In this document: piece by piece, positions 5,819 through 13,360 of the stretch | Numbering within the stretch: position 1 is the first letter of the stretch | How the letters are laid out: every line of letters begins with the position of its first letter | The notes under the pieces: model-generated | Seen by the model: only the letters and a program-made list of their open reading frames with translations | Database searches by the model: none | What the model was told of the DNA's origin: nothing | Origin: Bacillota bacterium | GTDB lineage: Bacteria > Bacillota_E > Sulfobacillia > Sulfobacillales > Sulfobacillaceae | Reading direction: 5' to 3' | Length of the DNA stretch: 13,677 nucleotides | Assembly (NCBI GenBank): GCA_021802375.1 | Contig: JAKAAL010000028.1 | Span: 1-13,677 of the forward strand | Position numbers and translations under genes: made by a program

Positions 5819-7123
5819 ATGCCGGTAATCGCGGCGGTTGGGCTGTTTTTGGCTGTGCTTATCTTGATCATCCTTCAGCCCCGGGGACTTTCCATCGGGT
5901 GGACGGCGTTGATCGGCGGGATACTGGCGTTGGTGCTGGGCATTGTTTCTTGGGCCAACGTGAGCGAAGTGGTTCATCTGGTGTGGGATGCGACCTTGAC
6001 CTTTGTAGCGGTGATCTTGATTTCGTTGGTGCTGGACGCGGTGGGATTTTTTGAGTGGGCTGCCCTGCATATGGCGCGTCGATCTTATGGTCGGGGGACC
6101 CGGCTGTTTTTGTTGCTGGGCGTCTTGGGGGCACTGGTGGCCATGTTCTTTGCCAACGATGGCGCGGCCCTGATTCTTACGCCGATTGTCTACGAACAGA
6201 CCAAGGCGCTTAAACTGGATCCCAAAGCGACCCTGGCGTTGATTATGACCAGCGGGTTCATTGCCGATACGACGTCGTTGCCGTTAGTGGTGTCCAATTT
6301 GGTCAACATTGTTTCGGCGGATTTTTTCCACCTGGGATTCGCCTCGTTTGCCTGGCGGATGGTGCCCGTGGATGCCGTGGCCCTGGCCGCAAGTTTATTG
6401 GCACTTTATGTGATGTATCATCGTATGCTGCCGCGGACTGTGGACGTGGACCAGTTGGCCGAACCCCATACGGTGATCCGGGATCAGCGGGTCTTTCGGG
6501 CCGCTTGGGTCGTACTAGGTTTTCTGCTGATGGGGTATTTCGCCAGCCAACTGCTGCATTGGCCAGTTTCGGTATTCGCCGGGGCGGCGGCCATAGTCTT
6601 ACTGGGGATTGCCCATCGTAGTCCGGCTGTGAATGTTCCCCGCCTGGTCCGGGAAGCCCCCTGGAAGATCGTGGTGTTCTCGATTGGGATGTATGTGGTG
6701 GTATTTGGATTGCGTAACGTCGGCCTCACCCATCTTTTAGGCGAGGTGCTGGTCACGTTGACGCGTCATGGGGCGCTGTTAAGCATTTTGGGGACCGGAG
6801 TGGTGGCAGCCGGTTTGTCCTCGATGATGAACAACATGCCTACGGTGATGATGGGCGCGTTGGCGATTCACGATGCCGCGCGGCTCTCCGCGATTCATTT
6901 GGCGTTGGCATATGCCAACGTGGTCGGCTGCGATTTGGGACCGAAAATCACGCCCATCGGTTCGCTGGCCACTTTGCTGTGGCTCCATGTGTTGGAACGG
7001 CGGGGGATACATATCGGTTGGGGGTATTATTTCCGAGCAGGCATTCTCATGACGGTGCCCGTTCTGCTGGTGACGCTGGGAGCGCTCTGGGGATGGTCGG
7101 CCATCATGGGTAGTGGGATATAA
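5819..7123 (+). CDS. arsB: ArsB arsenite/antimonite efflux permease
   Basis: A 434-residue, strongly hydrophobic protein of the ArsB/NhaD permease family, near the 429 residues of E. coli ArsB. It begins MPVIAAVGLFLAVLILIIL with RGLSIGW, then WTALIGGILALVLG, the family signature FFANDGAALILTPIV, LALIMTSGFIADTTSLPLVV with SNLVNIVSADFF, and late SSMMNNMPTVMMG and CDLGPKITPIGSLATLLWL. About ten to twelve membrane segments are apparent. It exports As(III)/Sb(III), alone or energised by ArsA. Start choice is uncertain: GTG 5801, ATG 5807 and ATG 5819 are in frame. I prefer 5819 because GAGG (5803-5806) lies upstream and the hydrophobic segment then starts at residue 1-2. The open frame runs back to 5456 but that part is not ArsB-like. 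The gene is about 680 bp after arsA2, separated by decayed DNA, so it may be read from the ars promoter or a local one. Confidence 0.93.
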   Translation: MPVIAAVGLFLAVLILIILQPRGLSIGWTALIGGILALVLGIVSWANVSEVVHLVWDATLTFVAVILISLVLDAVGFFEWAALHMARRSYGRGTRLFLLLGVLGALVAMFFANDGAALILTPIVYEQTKALKLDPKATLALIMTSGFIADTTSLPLVVSNLVNIVSADFFHLGFASFAWRMVPVDAVALAASLLALYVMYHRMLPRTVDVDQLAEPHTVIRDQRVFRAAWVVLGFLLMGYFASQLLHWPVSVFAGAAAIVLLGIAHRSPAVNVPRLVREAPWKIVVFSIGMYVVVFGLRNVGLTHLLGEVLVTLTRHGALLSILGTGVVAAGLSSMMNNMPTVMMGALAIHDAARLSAIHLALAYANVVGCDLGPKITPIGSLATLLWLHVLERRGIHIGWGYYFRAGILMTVPVLLVTLGALWGWSAIMGSGI

Positions 7124-7162
7124 GGTACCGTAGCAAGTTCGCTGTGGCTGGTGTCAATCACC

Positions 7163-7178
7163 CCGCCCTGAAGGGCGG
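7163..7178. repeat. IS-type GC hairpin
   Basis: CCGCCC (7163-7168) and GGGCGG (7173-7178) form a stem around TGAA, preceded by TCAATCACC and followed by AGCTTGG. From memory, CCGCCCT-AAGGGCGG hairpins like this are common next to IS200/IS605-type and stand-alone tnpB genes. It lies about 110 bases before a TnpB-related relic, so I infer a transposon-end or guide-RNA-scaffold remnant. It could also act as a weak terminator for arsB, though no T-run follows. Confidence 0.5.
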
Positions 7179-7289
7179 AGCTTGGATCTGGACTCCCCGC
7201 AATTCGAGAAAACGGTTAAGCCTTCCTCGCTTTGGCTTCAGCGTTCGACCCATCGGGGGCTGCTGACAAAAGCCCCGTCCTCATCCATG

Positions 7290-7608
7290 AGGATCACGGT
7301 GGGGAACCGGGCGTGAATCCCGCCTTCACAAGCGTGATCGGGACATTTAAGTTTGCCGCGAGCGATGGCCTGTCGCCATATGCGGCGATGGTGGCGATCG
7401 CGCGTCGCGGCTTAGAATTTGGGGAGCGTCTTCGGTCCCGGTCCACCTTCTCTCTCTACCGGTCAGGAATCGAGGGAAGCACGTCTGGAGCGACGGGGGG
7501 CTCGTGGTCGCCGTTCCTCCGAGGAACCTCGCGGCAGGGGAGGACCCCTATCCGTGGCGGCACCGACTCCGGCCTCTATGGAGCACGGCCCGCCGCGGGA
7601 TGGTATGA
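7290..7608 (+). pseudogene. TnpB-related transposase, C-terminal remnant
   Basis: The reading GVNPAFTSVIGTFKFAASDG and LSPYAAMVAIARRGLEFGER (about 7311-7431) matches the conserved C-terminal block of large IS605-type TnpB-related proteins, where NPAxTSxIG is followed by a YGLSxHxAAAxVIxRRxLGF pattern. After about 7445 the reading continues in another frame with LPVRNRGKHVWSDGGLVVAV, also typical of that family's tail, and ends at TGA 7606-7608. Everything N-terminal, including the RuvC-I and RuvC-II residues, is missing, and there is a frameshift. It is a relic of a different TnpB subtype from the one at 1028-1943. Confidence 0.65.
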
Positions 7609-8204
7609 CTGCGGGGCCGGGGCGGGATTCCCCCGGCGGAAAACGTCGGCCACACTGTTCGACCGGCGTGACAAAGGGCAGGGAATAACTATCCATGTTT
7701 TTAGGCGCTATGGCTTGCAATCTTTCGAGGGTTGAGGATCCGGGAAAGGAAATTGACACTAGCCGGAGAGGTGTCGTTTCTGCAAATTGGCTAAGCCAAA
7801 GATCAGGCGACCAATCTCGAACATAATGTTTGAGCGGTCTGGCCGAATGGACGTACTGGGATTAGAAGAGGGGCGACCGGCTCTCGCGCACCTAATCGGG
7901 TCTACCGTTCAGCCCAGAAATCTTCGGTTGACTGTAGCCCCTAAGGGCAAGGGATCCTGGTCCAAAATCCTGACTACTAACCAGGCCCAGGGCGTCAGTT
8001 GTGAGAATTGGACGGCAAATTCACTCTGGCAGGGAACGCCGCTCTCCATCAGGAGACCAGAATGAATACTGGTTTTTCCCCCCGATCACCCGTCCTCCGC
8101 TGGAAAACATAAAACTTACACAAAGGTTGTCAAACCCCCTTCATGGGTTCCATCGCCCTTGTCCTTCCATTTGTCGCGGATTTCAGAGCTTGACCGTATA
8201 GCAA
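7609..8204. other. Gene-free stretch upstream of ytxC
   Basis: No convincing gene, RNA gene or repeat array. The only long open frame (7787-8065, TTG start) has no ribosome binding site and resembles no family known to me. A weak stem ACCAG/CTGGT with TTTTT at 8056-8077 could be a minor terminator. The stretch is probably decayed insertion-sequence DNA. Confidence 0.5.
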
Positions 8205-8235
8205 CGGTTTGATTCTACATATACTAGTCAAACCG
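8205..8235. promoter_or_regulatory. Inverted repeat, candidate operator/promoter region of ytxC
   Basis: CGGTTTGA (8205-8212) and TCAAACCG (8228-8235) are perfect 8-base inverted arms around 15 bases. The centre contains CATATACTA (8218-8226), which fits the CATAnnnTA -10 pattern of the sporulation factor sigma-K and also includes a sigma-A-like TATACT. No matching -35 at proper distance is clear (TTGACC at 8190-8195 is 24 bases from TATACT). It lies about 100 bases before ytxC. Confidence 0.4.
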
Positions 8236-8338
8236 GATTGGAACGGCTTTCTCGTTAAGATGGCCGCAAACGGTGACCTGGGGCGATGTCGGAGGCTGGC
8301 GGTTCAGGTCTGGCGACAGGCGACAAAGGAGTAATGGC

Positions 8339-9169
8339 ATGAGCGAGTGGACGGTGGTAATCGGAGGAGATCAAACCCACCTTCTGGGGATGCGGTTGGC
8401 CTACGCCGTGCCGGGTGAATGGCGGGAATTTCGCGTAGGGAATCTCTCCTATTATCAGTGCCGTCAGGAACCGGAATTGCGCGGGGACGAGGCGTGGCAG
8501 TTGGGCGATGCGTTAACCTCCTTTGTCTTGGAGGATTGGTACCGACAATGGCTGATGACTATCGTGCATCGCCACTATCCTTATTTTGATCCTGATGAAC
8601 AAACCGCGATTGGGGCGTATGCGGCCGGACGCCTAAATCCCAGTCCGGATTATTTCGAGCGCCGCTATCATGTGGTGCGCGAGCGCTTGCGCGACTTCTT
8701 GGGCGACCACGATTATGTGGTGGTCGAGGGCATTTGCACGTTTTTATTGCGCGACCTCGCGAGGACTATGGAAGATGCGGTGGATCTGGCGGTGGATGAC
8801 TTGTTGCTGGAAAATGAGCAGCGTGAGTTTATCCGGCTGTTAAAAAGCTTTTTGGCTATGCAGCCAGTTCGGACCGATGCGATCCATGTGTTTTACGAAA
8901 ATGCGCGTTTTTATTTGGAAGATGAAACGAAAAGTCCTGTGGGAGAAGAACTCTTACGGGAATTGACTAACGGGGTGGGATCTGAAGGACCCCAGGACGA
9001 CTTATTGATTTCGGTGTTGTTAACCCTCGCTCCGGCCCGGCTGGTAATCCACCAGGGGCCCTTCGATTTATTGACGATGCGGACCATTCAGGCGGTGTTC
9101 GAAGAACGGGCTCACCGATGCACGGGGTGCGAACGGTGCGAGGCGCGAAGACAATTGCCGGATCGTTGA
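8339..9169 (+). CDS. ytxC: YtxC-like sporulation-associated protein
   Basis: A 276-residue, acidic, soluble protein. The segment GAYAAGRL...ERRYHVVRERLRDFL, the region DYVVVEGICTFLLRDLARTM and the C-terminal DLLISVLLTLAPARLVIHQG followed by FDLLTMRTIQAVFEERAHRC match my recollection of the YtxC family, called a putative sporulation protein in Bacillus; its biochemical role is not known. Context supports this strongly: ytxC lies directly upstream of thrS in B. subtilis, as here. The start at ATG 8339 has AAAGGAG (8325-8331) seven bases before. The C-terminus carries a CxxCxxC motif (Cys261, Cys264, Cys267), which could bind a metal. The gene ends ten bases before the thrS promoter, so it is probably transcribed separately. 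Confidence 0.8.
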   Translation: MSEWTVVIGGDQTHLLGMRLAYAVPGEWREFRVGNLSYYQCRQEPELRGDEAWQLGDALTSFVLEDWYRQWLMTIVHRHYPYFDPDEQTAIGAYAAGRLNPSPDYFERRYHVVRERLRDFLGDHDYVVVEGICTFLLRDLARTMEDAVDLAVDDLLLENEQREFIRLLKSFLAMQPVRTDAIHVFYENARFYLEDETKSPVGEELLRELTNGVGSEGPQDDLLISVLLTLAPARLVIHQGPFDLLTMRTIQAVFEERAHRCTGCERCEARRQLPDR

Positions 9170-9178
9170 CCCGCTGAG

Positions 9179-9207
9179 TTGAAAGGTCCAGGCGGGTGTC
9201 TTATACT
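9179..9207 (+). promoter_or_regulatory. Promoter of thrS (sigma-A type)
   Basis: TTGAAA (9179-9184) and TATACT (9202-9207) are separated by 17 bases, the ideal spacing. Transcription should begin near 9214, just before the first paired bases of the T-box leader. This agreement supports both calls. Confidence 0.8.
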
Positions 9208-9213
9208 GGGTTT

Positions 9214-9438
9214 GGCAATGCCCAGGACACGCGGCGGCCCCCGTTCCCAGAGAGGTGCGGCCTTGGCTGAAAGCCGGATCGAGCAAGCCCGCCGACCAAC
9301 CACCTGGAAGCCTGTCGCTGAAGCCCGGGGGGATAAGGCGTCCGGGTCGACCCGTTAGCGTCGACAAAGCGTGGGCCGACGCCTGCAGCAAGGTGGAACC
9401 GCGGGGCTTCCCCGTCCTTGAGAGGACGGGATTTTTTG
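9214..9438 (+). promoter_or_regulatory. T-box riboswitch, threonine-specific, upstream of thrS
   Basis: The leader senses uncharged tRNA-Thr and switches between terminator and antiterminator. The base of stem I is CCAGG (9222-9226) with CCTGG (9303-9307). Just inside, an internal loop carries ACC (9299-9301, a Thr codon) followed by A9302, then CGGCGG (9232-9237) pairs with CCGCCG (9289-9294). The AGAGAGG element (9249-9255) and a GCGGC...GCTGAAAGCCG distal region follow the usual pattern. Stem III is GGCGTC (9337-9342) with GACGCC (9378-9383). The T-box sequence AGGTGGAACCGCGG is at 9391-9404, with the antiterminator bulge TGGAACC at 9394-9400. Downstream is a terminator. Uncharged tRNA-Thr should favour readthrough into thrS. 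Confidence 0.92.
9411..9438 (+). terminator. T-box intrinsic terminator
   Basis: CCCGTCC (9411-9417) and GGACGGG (9424-9430) form a 7-bp stem with loop TTGAGA, followed by ATTTTTTG. It is mutually exclusive with the T-box antiterminator and ends 19 bases before the thrS start codon. Confidence 0.9.
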
Positions 9439-9456
9439 TGGGGAAGAGGATGTGCG

Positions 9457-11364
9457 GTGGCGAACGAGAGGATTGCGGTGAGCGTGGAGGGCCAGGCGCG
9501 AGAGATTCCGGAAGGGATACCGGCTCGGGCGGCCTTGAATCTTTTGCGTCAAGACCAGGATGAGGTTTTGGCAGCGGAATACAATGGGCAGGCGATTGAT
9601 TTAAGCCGGCCTCTGACGCGTCCGGGCGCTTTGGCTCCGCTGACGTTTGCTGACGACCTGGGTCGCCATGTGTTTCGCCACTCCAGTGCGCATTTGCTGG
9701 CTCAGGCGGTGAAACGGCTATGGCCCGAGGCTCGGCTCGGAACAGGTCCTGCCCTAGACGATGGCTATTATTACGATGTGTGGTTGCCCGATTCCCTGTC
9801 TGCCGAAGATTTGACCCGGATTGAAGAGACGATGCGGCAAATTGTGCGGGAAAATCTGGCGATTGAACGTGACGAATTGTCCCGTAAGGAAGCTTTGGCG
9901 TTGTTTGAGGAACGTGGGGAGCATTTTAAATGCGAAATTGTCCGACGCATTCCCGACACGGTCCCCATCTCGGTCTATCGCCAGGGAGAATTTGTGGACC
10001 TTTGCAGCGGCCCCCACGTGCCCGCCACCGGCTACCTCAAGGCCATTAAGCTGACCAATGTGTCTGGTGCCTATTGGCGGGGAGACGAAAGCGCACCCCG
10101 CATGACCCGGATTTACGGGACATCATTTCCCTCTGAGCAGGCCTTGGCGAATCACTTGGAGAACCTGGAGGAAGCCAAGCGGCGGGACCATCGTAAACTG
10201 GGACGGGAACTTGGCCTCTATCAAATCAAGGATGAGGCGCCGGGATTTATTTTTTGGTTACCGAAGGGTTTAGAGCTCTTTCGGACTTTGGAACGGTTTT
10301 CGCGCGATTTGCAAGAACCGTTAGGATACCAGGAAGTCAGTACGCCGTGGGTATTCCGCTCGTCGCTTTGGGAGCAATCAGGGCATTGGCAGCATTATCG
10401 CGATAACATGTTTATCGTAGAGCGCGATGATGAACGGCTCGGCCTAAAACCCATGAATTGCCCTGGACACTGCTTGCTTTACGCTTCCGAGGTGCGTTCC
10501 TATCGGGATTTACCCCTGAAGTTTTCCGAGTACGGTCCCTTATCGCGCTTTGAGCGGAGCGGTACCCTGCATGGGCTTATGCGCACCCGCGGGTTTCACC
10601 AGGATGATGCGCATCTGTTTGTGCGCCCAGAGCAGATTGCGGATCAAATTGGAGAGGTGTTGGGATTGGTGGACGCCGTGTATTCGGCGTTCGGCATGCC
10701 GGTTGACATTCTCCTTTCCACGCGGCCCGATGATTATCTGGGTGAACGCGCGACGTGGGACGTGGCGGAGCAACAGTTGCAAGACGCGCTGGCGCAGTCG
10801 GGACGCCCGTATCGCATCAACGCGGGAGATGGCGCGTTTTACGGACCTAAGCTGGACTTCACCGTGATTGACGCCTTAGGGCGCAAATGGCAAACGGCCA
10901 CCGTGCAACTCGACTTCCAGTTACCGCAGCAATTTGATTTGCACTACGTGGACACCGACGGCCAGCGTCGCCGGCCAGTGATTATTCATCGCGCTATTTT
11001 TGGATCGCTGGAGCGATTTTTGGGTATTGTTGTGGAGCATTACGCGGGCGCATTCCCCTTGTGGCTGGCACCCGAACAGGTGCGAGTGCTGCCGGTCCAA
11101 GAGGCGCAAGGCGCCTACGCCCAACAAATCGTCTATGATCTCAAGACCCGGGGACTTAGGGCCAGCGTCGATTTTCGAAACGAAAAATTGGGGTATAAGA
11201 TTCGGGCCGCTCAAATGGACAAAGTCCCGGTTATGTTGGTTGTGGGAGCTCGAGAAGCTGAGCAGGCGACCGTGGCGGTCCGGACCCGGCAAGGGGACCA
11301 AGGGGTCCAGCCTTGGCCCGCCTACGGTGGCACGCTGGTGGAGGAGGCCGCTCGGCCGCATTAA
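9457..11364 (+). CDS. thrS: Threonyl-tRNA synthetase
   Basis: This class II synthetase joins threonine to tRNA-Thr; at 635 residues it is close to the 643 of B. subtilis ThrS. In order: an N-terminal TGS domain (about 1-65), an editing domain with the HSSAH metal-like motif (from residue 75) and CSGPHVPATGYLKAIKL, the catalytic core with MNCPGH (from residue 333, Zn ligand Cys), motif 2 RFERSGTLHGLMRTRGFHQD with DAHLF, and motif 3 IIHRAIFGSLERF (His511 the third Zn ligand). A C-terminal anticodon-binding domain follows (LAPEQVRVLPV to VMLVVGAREAEQ). GTG 9457 is chosen: GAGG (9446-9449) is seven bases before, it follows the terminator, and the upstream TTG at 9418 lies within the terminator loop. 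The protein should proofread Ser-tRNA-Thr. Regulation is by the T-box. The next gene follows after 26 bp. Confidence 0.96.
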   Translation: MANERIAVSVEGQAREIPEGIPARAALNLLRQDQDEVLAAEYNGQAIDLSRPLTRPGALAPLTFADDLGRHVFRHSSAHLLAQAVKRLWPEARLGTGPALDDGYYYDVWLPDSLSAEDLTRIEETMRQIVRENLAIERDELSRKEALALFEERGEHFKCEIVRRIPDTVPISVYRQGEFVDLCSGPHVPATGYLKAIKLTNVSGAYWRGDESAPRMTRIYGTSFPSEQALANHLENLEEAKRRDHRKLGRELGLYQIKDEAPGFIFWLPKGLELFRTLERFSRDLQEPLGYQEVSTPWVFRSSLWEQSGHWQHYRDNMFIVERDDERLGLKPMNCPGHCLLYASEVRSYRDLPLKFSEYGPLSRFERSGTLHGLMRTRGFHQDDAHLFVRPEQIADQIGEVLGLVDAVYSAFGMPVDILLSTRPDDYLGERATWDVAEQQLQDALAQSGRPYRINAGDGAFYGPKLDFTVIDALGRKWQTATVQLDFQLPQQFDLHYVDTDGQRRRPVIIHRAIFGSLERFLGIVVEHYAGAFPLWLAPEQVRVLPVQEAQGAYAQQIVYDLKTRGLRASVDFRNEKLGYKIRAAQMDKVPVMLVVGAREAEQATVAVRTRQGDQGVQPWPAYGGTLVEEAARPH

Positions 11365-11390
11365 TTGATGCCCGGTACTGGAGGACTAAC

Positions 11391-12335
11391 ATGGCGGAAT
11401 TAACGGTCGTGACGACGAACCGATTGCGGCCGGAACTTCGGGAACTGATTCTGAAAACCGCACCGGTGACGCTAGTGGGGCCCGAAGGGTGGGAAGAGGC
11501 ATTGGGCCGGGCCGATGTGGCTTTAGCGTTTCGTTTGCAGCGCCACCATGTGGAGGCGGCCCCAAATTTAAAATGGGTGCAAATTCTGTCGGCCGGGGCC
11601 GAACACTTACCGCTTCGCGAGTTGGCCGATCGGGGCGTGCTGATTACCAACGTGGCCGGTATCCATACAGCCACCATGTCAGAGCATGCGCTTATGCTTA
11701 TGCTGGCCTTGGCGCGCAATTTTCCCTTGGCGTATCGTCAGCAACAAGATCAGGTATGGGAACAAAGGCCGTTTGCCCACATGCCCACATTGGCAGGTAA
11801 GACGGCTTTGATTGTCGGTCTGGGGGCCATCGGGAGCGCCTTGGCCAAACGGCTGTTGGCGATGGAGATGGCGGTGCTGGCGGTGGGACGGACGGCGCGT
11901 CACGATCCGGTGGTCGGCGACGTGGTGGCGATGAGCGACATGGGACCGTTATTGGCCCGGGCCGATTACGTTATTTTAATGACGGCCTTGACTTCCGAAA
12001 CTCGTGGAATGATGGACGCGCGCCGCTTCGCTCAGATGAAGCCCGGGGCCGTGTTGATTAACTTGGCCCGGGGCGGGGTGGTGGTGGAAGCCGCCCTGAT
12101 GGAGGCGTTAAGCCGCGGACAGGTGGGGGCGGCCGGGCTGGATGTGGTGGAAACCGAACCCTTGCCGGTAGGGCATCCGCTTTGGACTATGCCCAATGTG
12201 ATCGTCACTCCGCATGTGGGAGGGCGGCAAGAAAATTACATGGGGCGTGTGGTGGCGGTGTTCACCGAAAACTTAAGACGCTTTATTGCCCAGCAACCTT
12301 TGCAAAACCTGGTGGATCCGGACCGGGGATATTGA
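11391..12335 (+). CDS. D-isomer-specific 2-hydroxyacid dehydrogenase
   Basis: A 314-residue NAD(P)-dependent oxidoreductase interconverting a 2-oxo acid and the D-2-hydroxy acid. The Rossmann loop GLGAIG is at 143-148. The three catalytic residues are visible: Arg227 in NLARGG, Glu256 in DVVETEP and His275 in TPHVGG. The length is normal for the family, without the C-terminal ACT domain of SerA. The acidic residue expected after beta-2 for NAD preference is not clear (AVGRTAR reads Arg there), which leans towards NADPH, weakly. ATG 11391 has GGAGG (11380-11384) six bases upstream. It follows thrS by 26 bp with no terminator seen, so it is probably read through from the thrS T-box promoter. 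The exact substrate (glyoxylate, hydroxypyruvate, phenylpyruvate or a longer oxo acid) cannot be set. Confidence 0.9.
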   Translation: MAELTVVTTNRLRPELRELILKTAPVTLVGPEGWEEALGRADVALAFRLQRHHVEAAPNLKWVQILSAGAEHLPLRELADRGVLITNVAGIHTATMSEHALMLMLALARNFPLAYRQQQDQVWEQRPFAHMPTLAGKTALIVGLGAIGSALAKRLLAMEMAVLAVGRTARHDPVVGDVVAMSDMGPLLARADYVILMTALTSETRGMMDARRFAQMKPGAVLINLARGGVVVEAALMEALSRGQVGAAGLDVVETEPLPVGHPLWTMPNVIVTPHVGGRQENYMGRVVAVFTENLRRFIAQQPLQNLVDPDRGY

Positions 12336-12396
12336 GTGGCAAAAGCGCGCCTCCCTTCGCCCGTGGTGGTCCGCAGGGAAGATAAGGAGCGGGATG

Positions 12397-13182
12397 ATGG
12401 AAGAAAATCCTGTAAAACGGCAGCTTCAAGCCGGAGGCGTCGTACTGGGCCCCATGGTGTTGGAATTCAACACTCCGGGGATGGCAAGTCTCATGGAGGC
12501 GACAGGCGTCGACTTTGTGCTGTATGACATGGAACACGGCGGATTCGGATTTGATACCATGCGCCAAGTGCTGAGTTATAGCCGTGGCCGTAGAGCCGTT
12601 CCCATTCTTCGCGTACCGGACACCCAATATGGATTGTTGGCGCCGGTGATGGACATGGGCGCTAAGGGCGTGGTGGTGCCTTTCGTGGACACGGCCGAAC
12701 AAGCCCGCACCATTGTTGCCGCAACTAAGTATCCGCCTTGGGGTCGCCGCGGGGCCTCCTTCCGTATTGCCCATGATGATTTTCGGTTGGGTGATGTGGT
12801 GGACAAGATGCGCGAAGCCAATCAAGAAACCCTGGTTGTGGTGCAAATTGAAACGGGCACCGCGTTGAGTCATTTGGACGCGATCGCTGCCATCGATGGG
12901 GTGGATGTGCTTGTCATCGGGCATCTGGATTTGGCCAACTCCCTGGGCATCCCCGGCAGGGTGGATGACCCTCGGATTCTAAATGCCAGCCGTCAGGTCA
13001 TCGACGCTTGCAATCGGCAGGGCAAGGCCTGCGGACGCGTGGTGTGGAATACCGCGTCGGCCATCGCTGCAGTGGACGACGGCTATCGATTTTTAATTTT
13101 TGGCAGTGACGTGGTGTGGTTACAAGAATCACTTGCCCGTGGGGTGTCGGAGGTGCGCGCCCGCGTCGCTTATAAGCCCTGA
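12397..13182 (+). CDS. HpcH/HpaI-family aldolase (class II, metal-dependent)
   Basis: A 261-262 residue TIM-barrel aldolase related to 4-hydroxy-2-oxoheptanedioate, 2-keto-3-deoxy-L-rhamnonate and similar pyruvate aldolases. Motifs (numbered from the upstream ATG at 12394): FVLYDMEHGGFG with the catalytic-type His48, ILRV with Arg73, the GAKGVVVPFVDTAEQA strand-turn, QIETGTAL with the metal ligand Glu153, and VLVIGHLDLANSLGIPG with the second ligand Asp179. The family normally has a GPNDLS/A-type loop; GHLDLAN is a variant. Two ATGs are possible. I prefer 12397, seven bases after AAGGAG (12384-12389). It lies 58-61 bp after the dehydrogenase. The likely reaction is reversible cleavage to pyruvate (or another 2-oxo acid) and an aldehyde. 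Pairing with a 2-oxo-acid reductase suggests a shared short pathway, but this is inference. Confidence 0.88.
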   Translation: MEENPVKRQLQAGGVVLGPMVLEFNTPGMASLMEATGVDFVLYDMEHGGFGFDTMRQVLSYSRGRRAVPILRVPDTQYGLLAPVMDMGAKGVVVPFVDTAEQARTIVAATKYPPWGRRGASFRIAHDDFRLGDVVDKMREANQETLVVVQIETGTALSHLDAIAAIDGVDVLVIGHLDLANSLGIPGRVDDPRILNASRQVIDACNRQGKACGRVVWNTASAIAAVDDGYRFLIFGSDVVWLQESLARGVSEVRARVAYKP

Positions 13183-13325
13183 ACGATGCTCGCGCACCAA
13201 GCGGGCCTGTTCGCTCTCGCGGGGACCATCCCACCCCGGCGGTTTGGGGACCGGCGGCGGCACGGGCGGTGGTCCTTTAGTGGCGGTCAAACGGTTGTTT
13301 CCGCGCAAGCTTCGGTGTCCATCGA
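13183..13325. other. Short GC-rich spacer between the aldolase and infC
   Basis: No gene is supported. GGACCA at 13222-13227 and TGGTCC at 13272-13277 are complementary but far apart and lack a U-run, so they do not make a standard terminator. A proline-rich open frame on the minus strand mirrors the GGCGGC-rich plus strand and is not called. Confidence 0.5.
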
Positions 13326-13354
13326 TTGACGGTCTACAATCGCCATGGTACGAT
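13326..13354 (+). promoter_or_regulatory. Promoter of infC (sigma-A type)
   Basis: TTGACG (13326-13331) and TACGAT (13349-13354) are separated by 17 bases. Transcription would begin near 13361, giving a leader of about 155 bases before infC. Confidence 0.8.
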
Positions 13355-13360
13355 GCAACC

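Noticed and set aside
7787..8065. 92-residue open frame with a TTG start
   Set aside because: No ribosome binding site, no family resemblance, and it lies in decayed DNA.
8056..8077. Possible terminator (ACCAG/CTGGT plus TTTTT)
   Set aside because: Only a 5-bp stem with an 8-base loop and no gene directly upstream; too weak to call.
9188..9230. Hairpin GTGTC-CTGGG / CCCAG-GACAC overlapping the thrS -10 region
   Set aside because: Its 5' arm lies before the predicted transcription start, so it would not form in RNA; CCCAGG instead pairs at the base of T-box stem I.
12283..12924. 213-residue minus-strand open frame
   Set aside because: Fully antisense to the well-supported aldolase gene.
13131..13308. 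Proline-rich minus-strand frame (KGPPPVPPPVPKPPGWDGP)
   Set aside because: The prolines mirror a GGCGGC-rich plus strand, the only start is a TTG without a ribosome binding site, and it runs antisense into the aldolase end.
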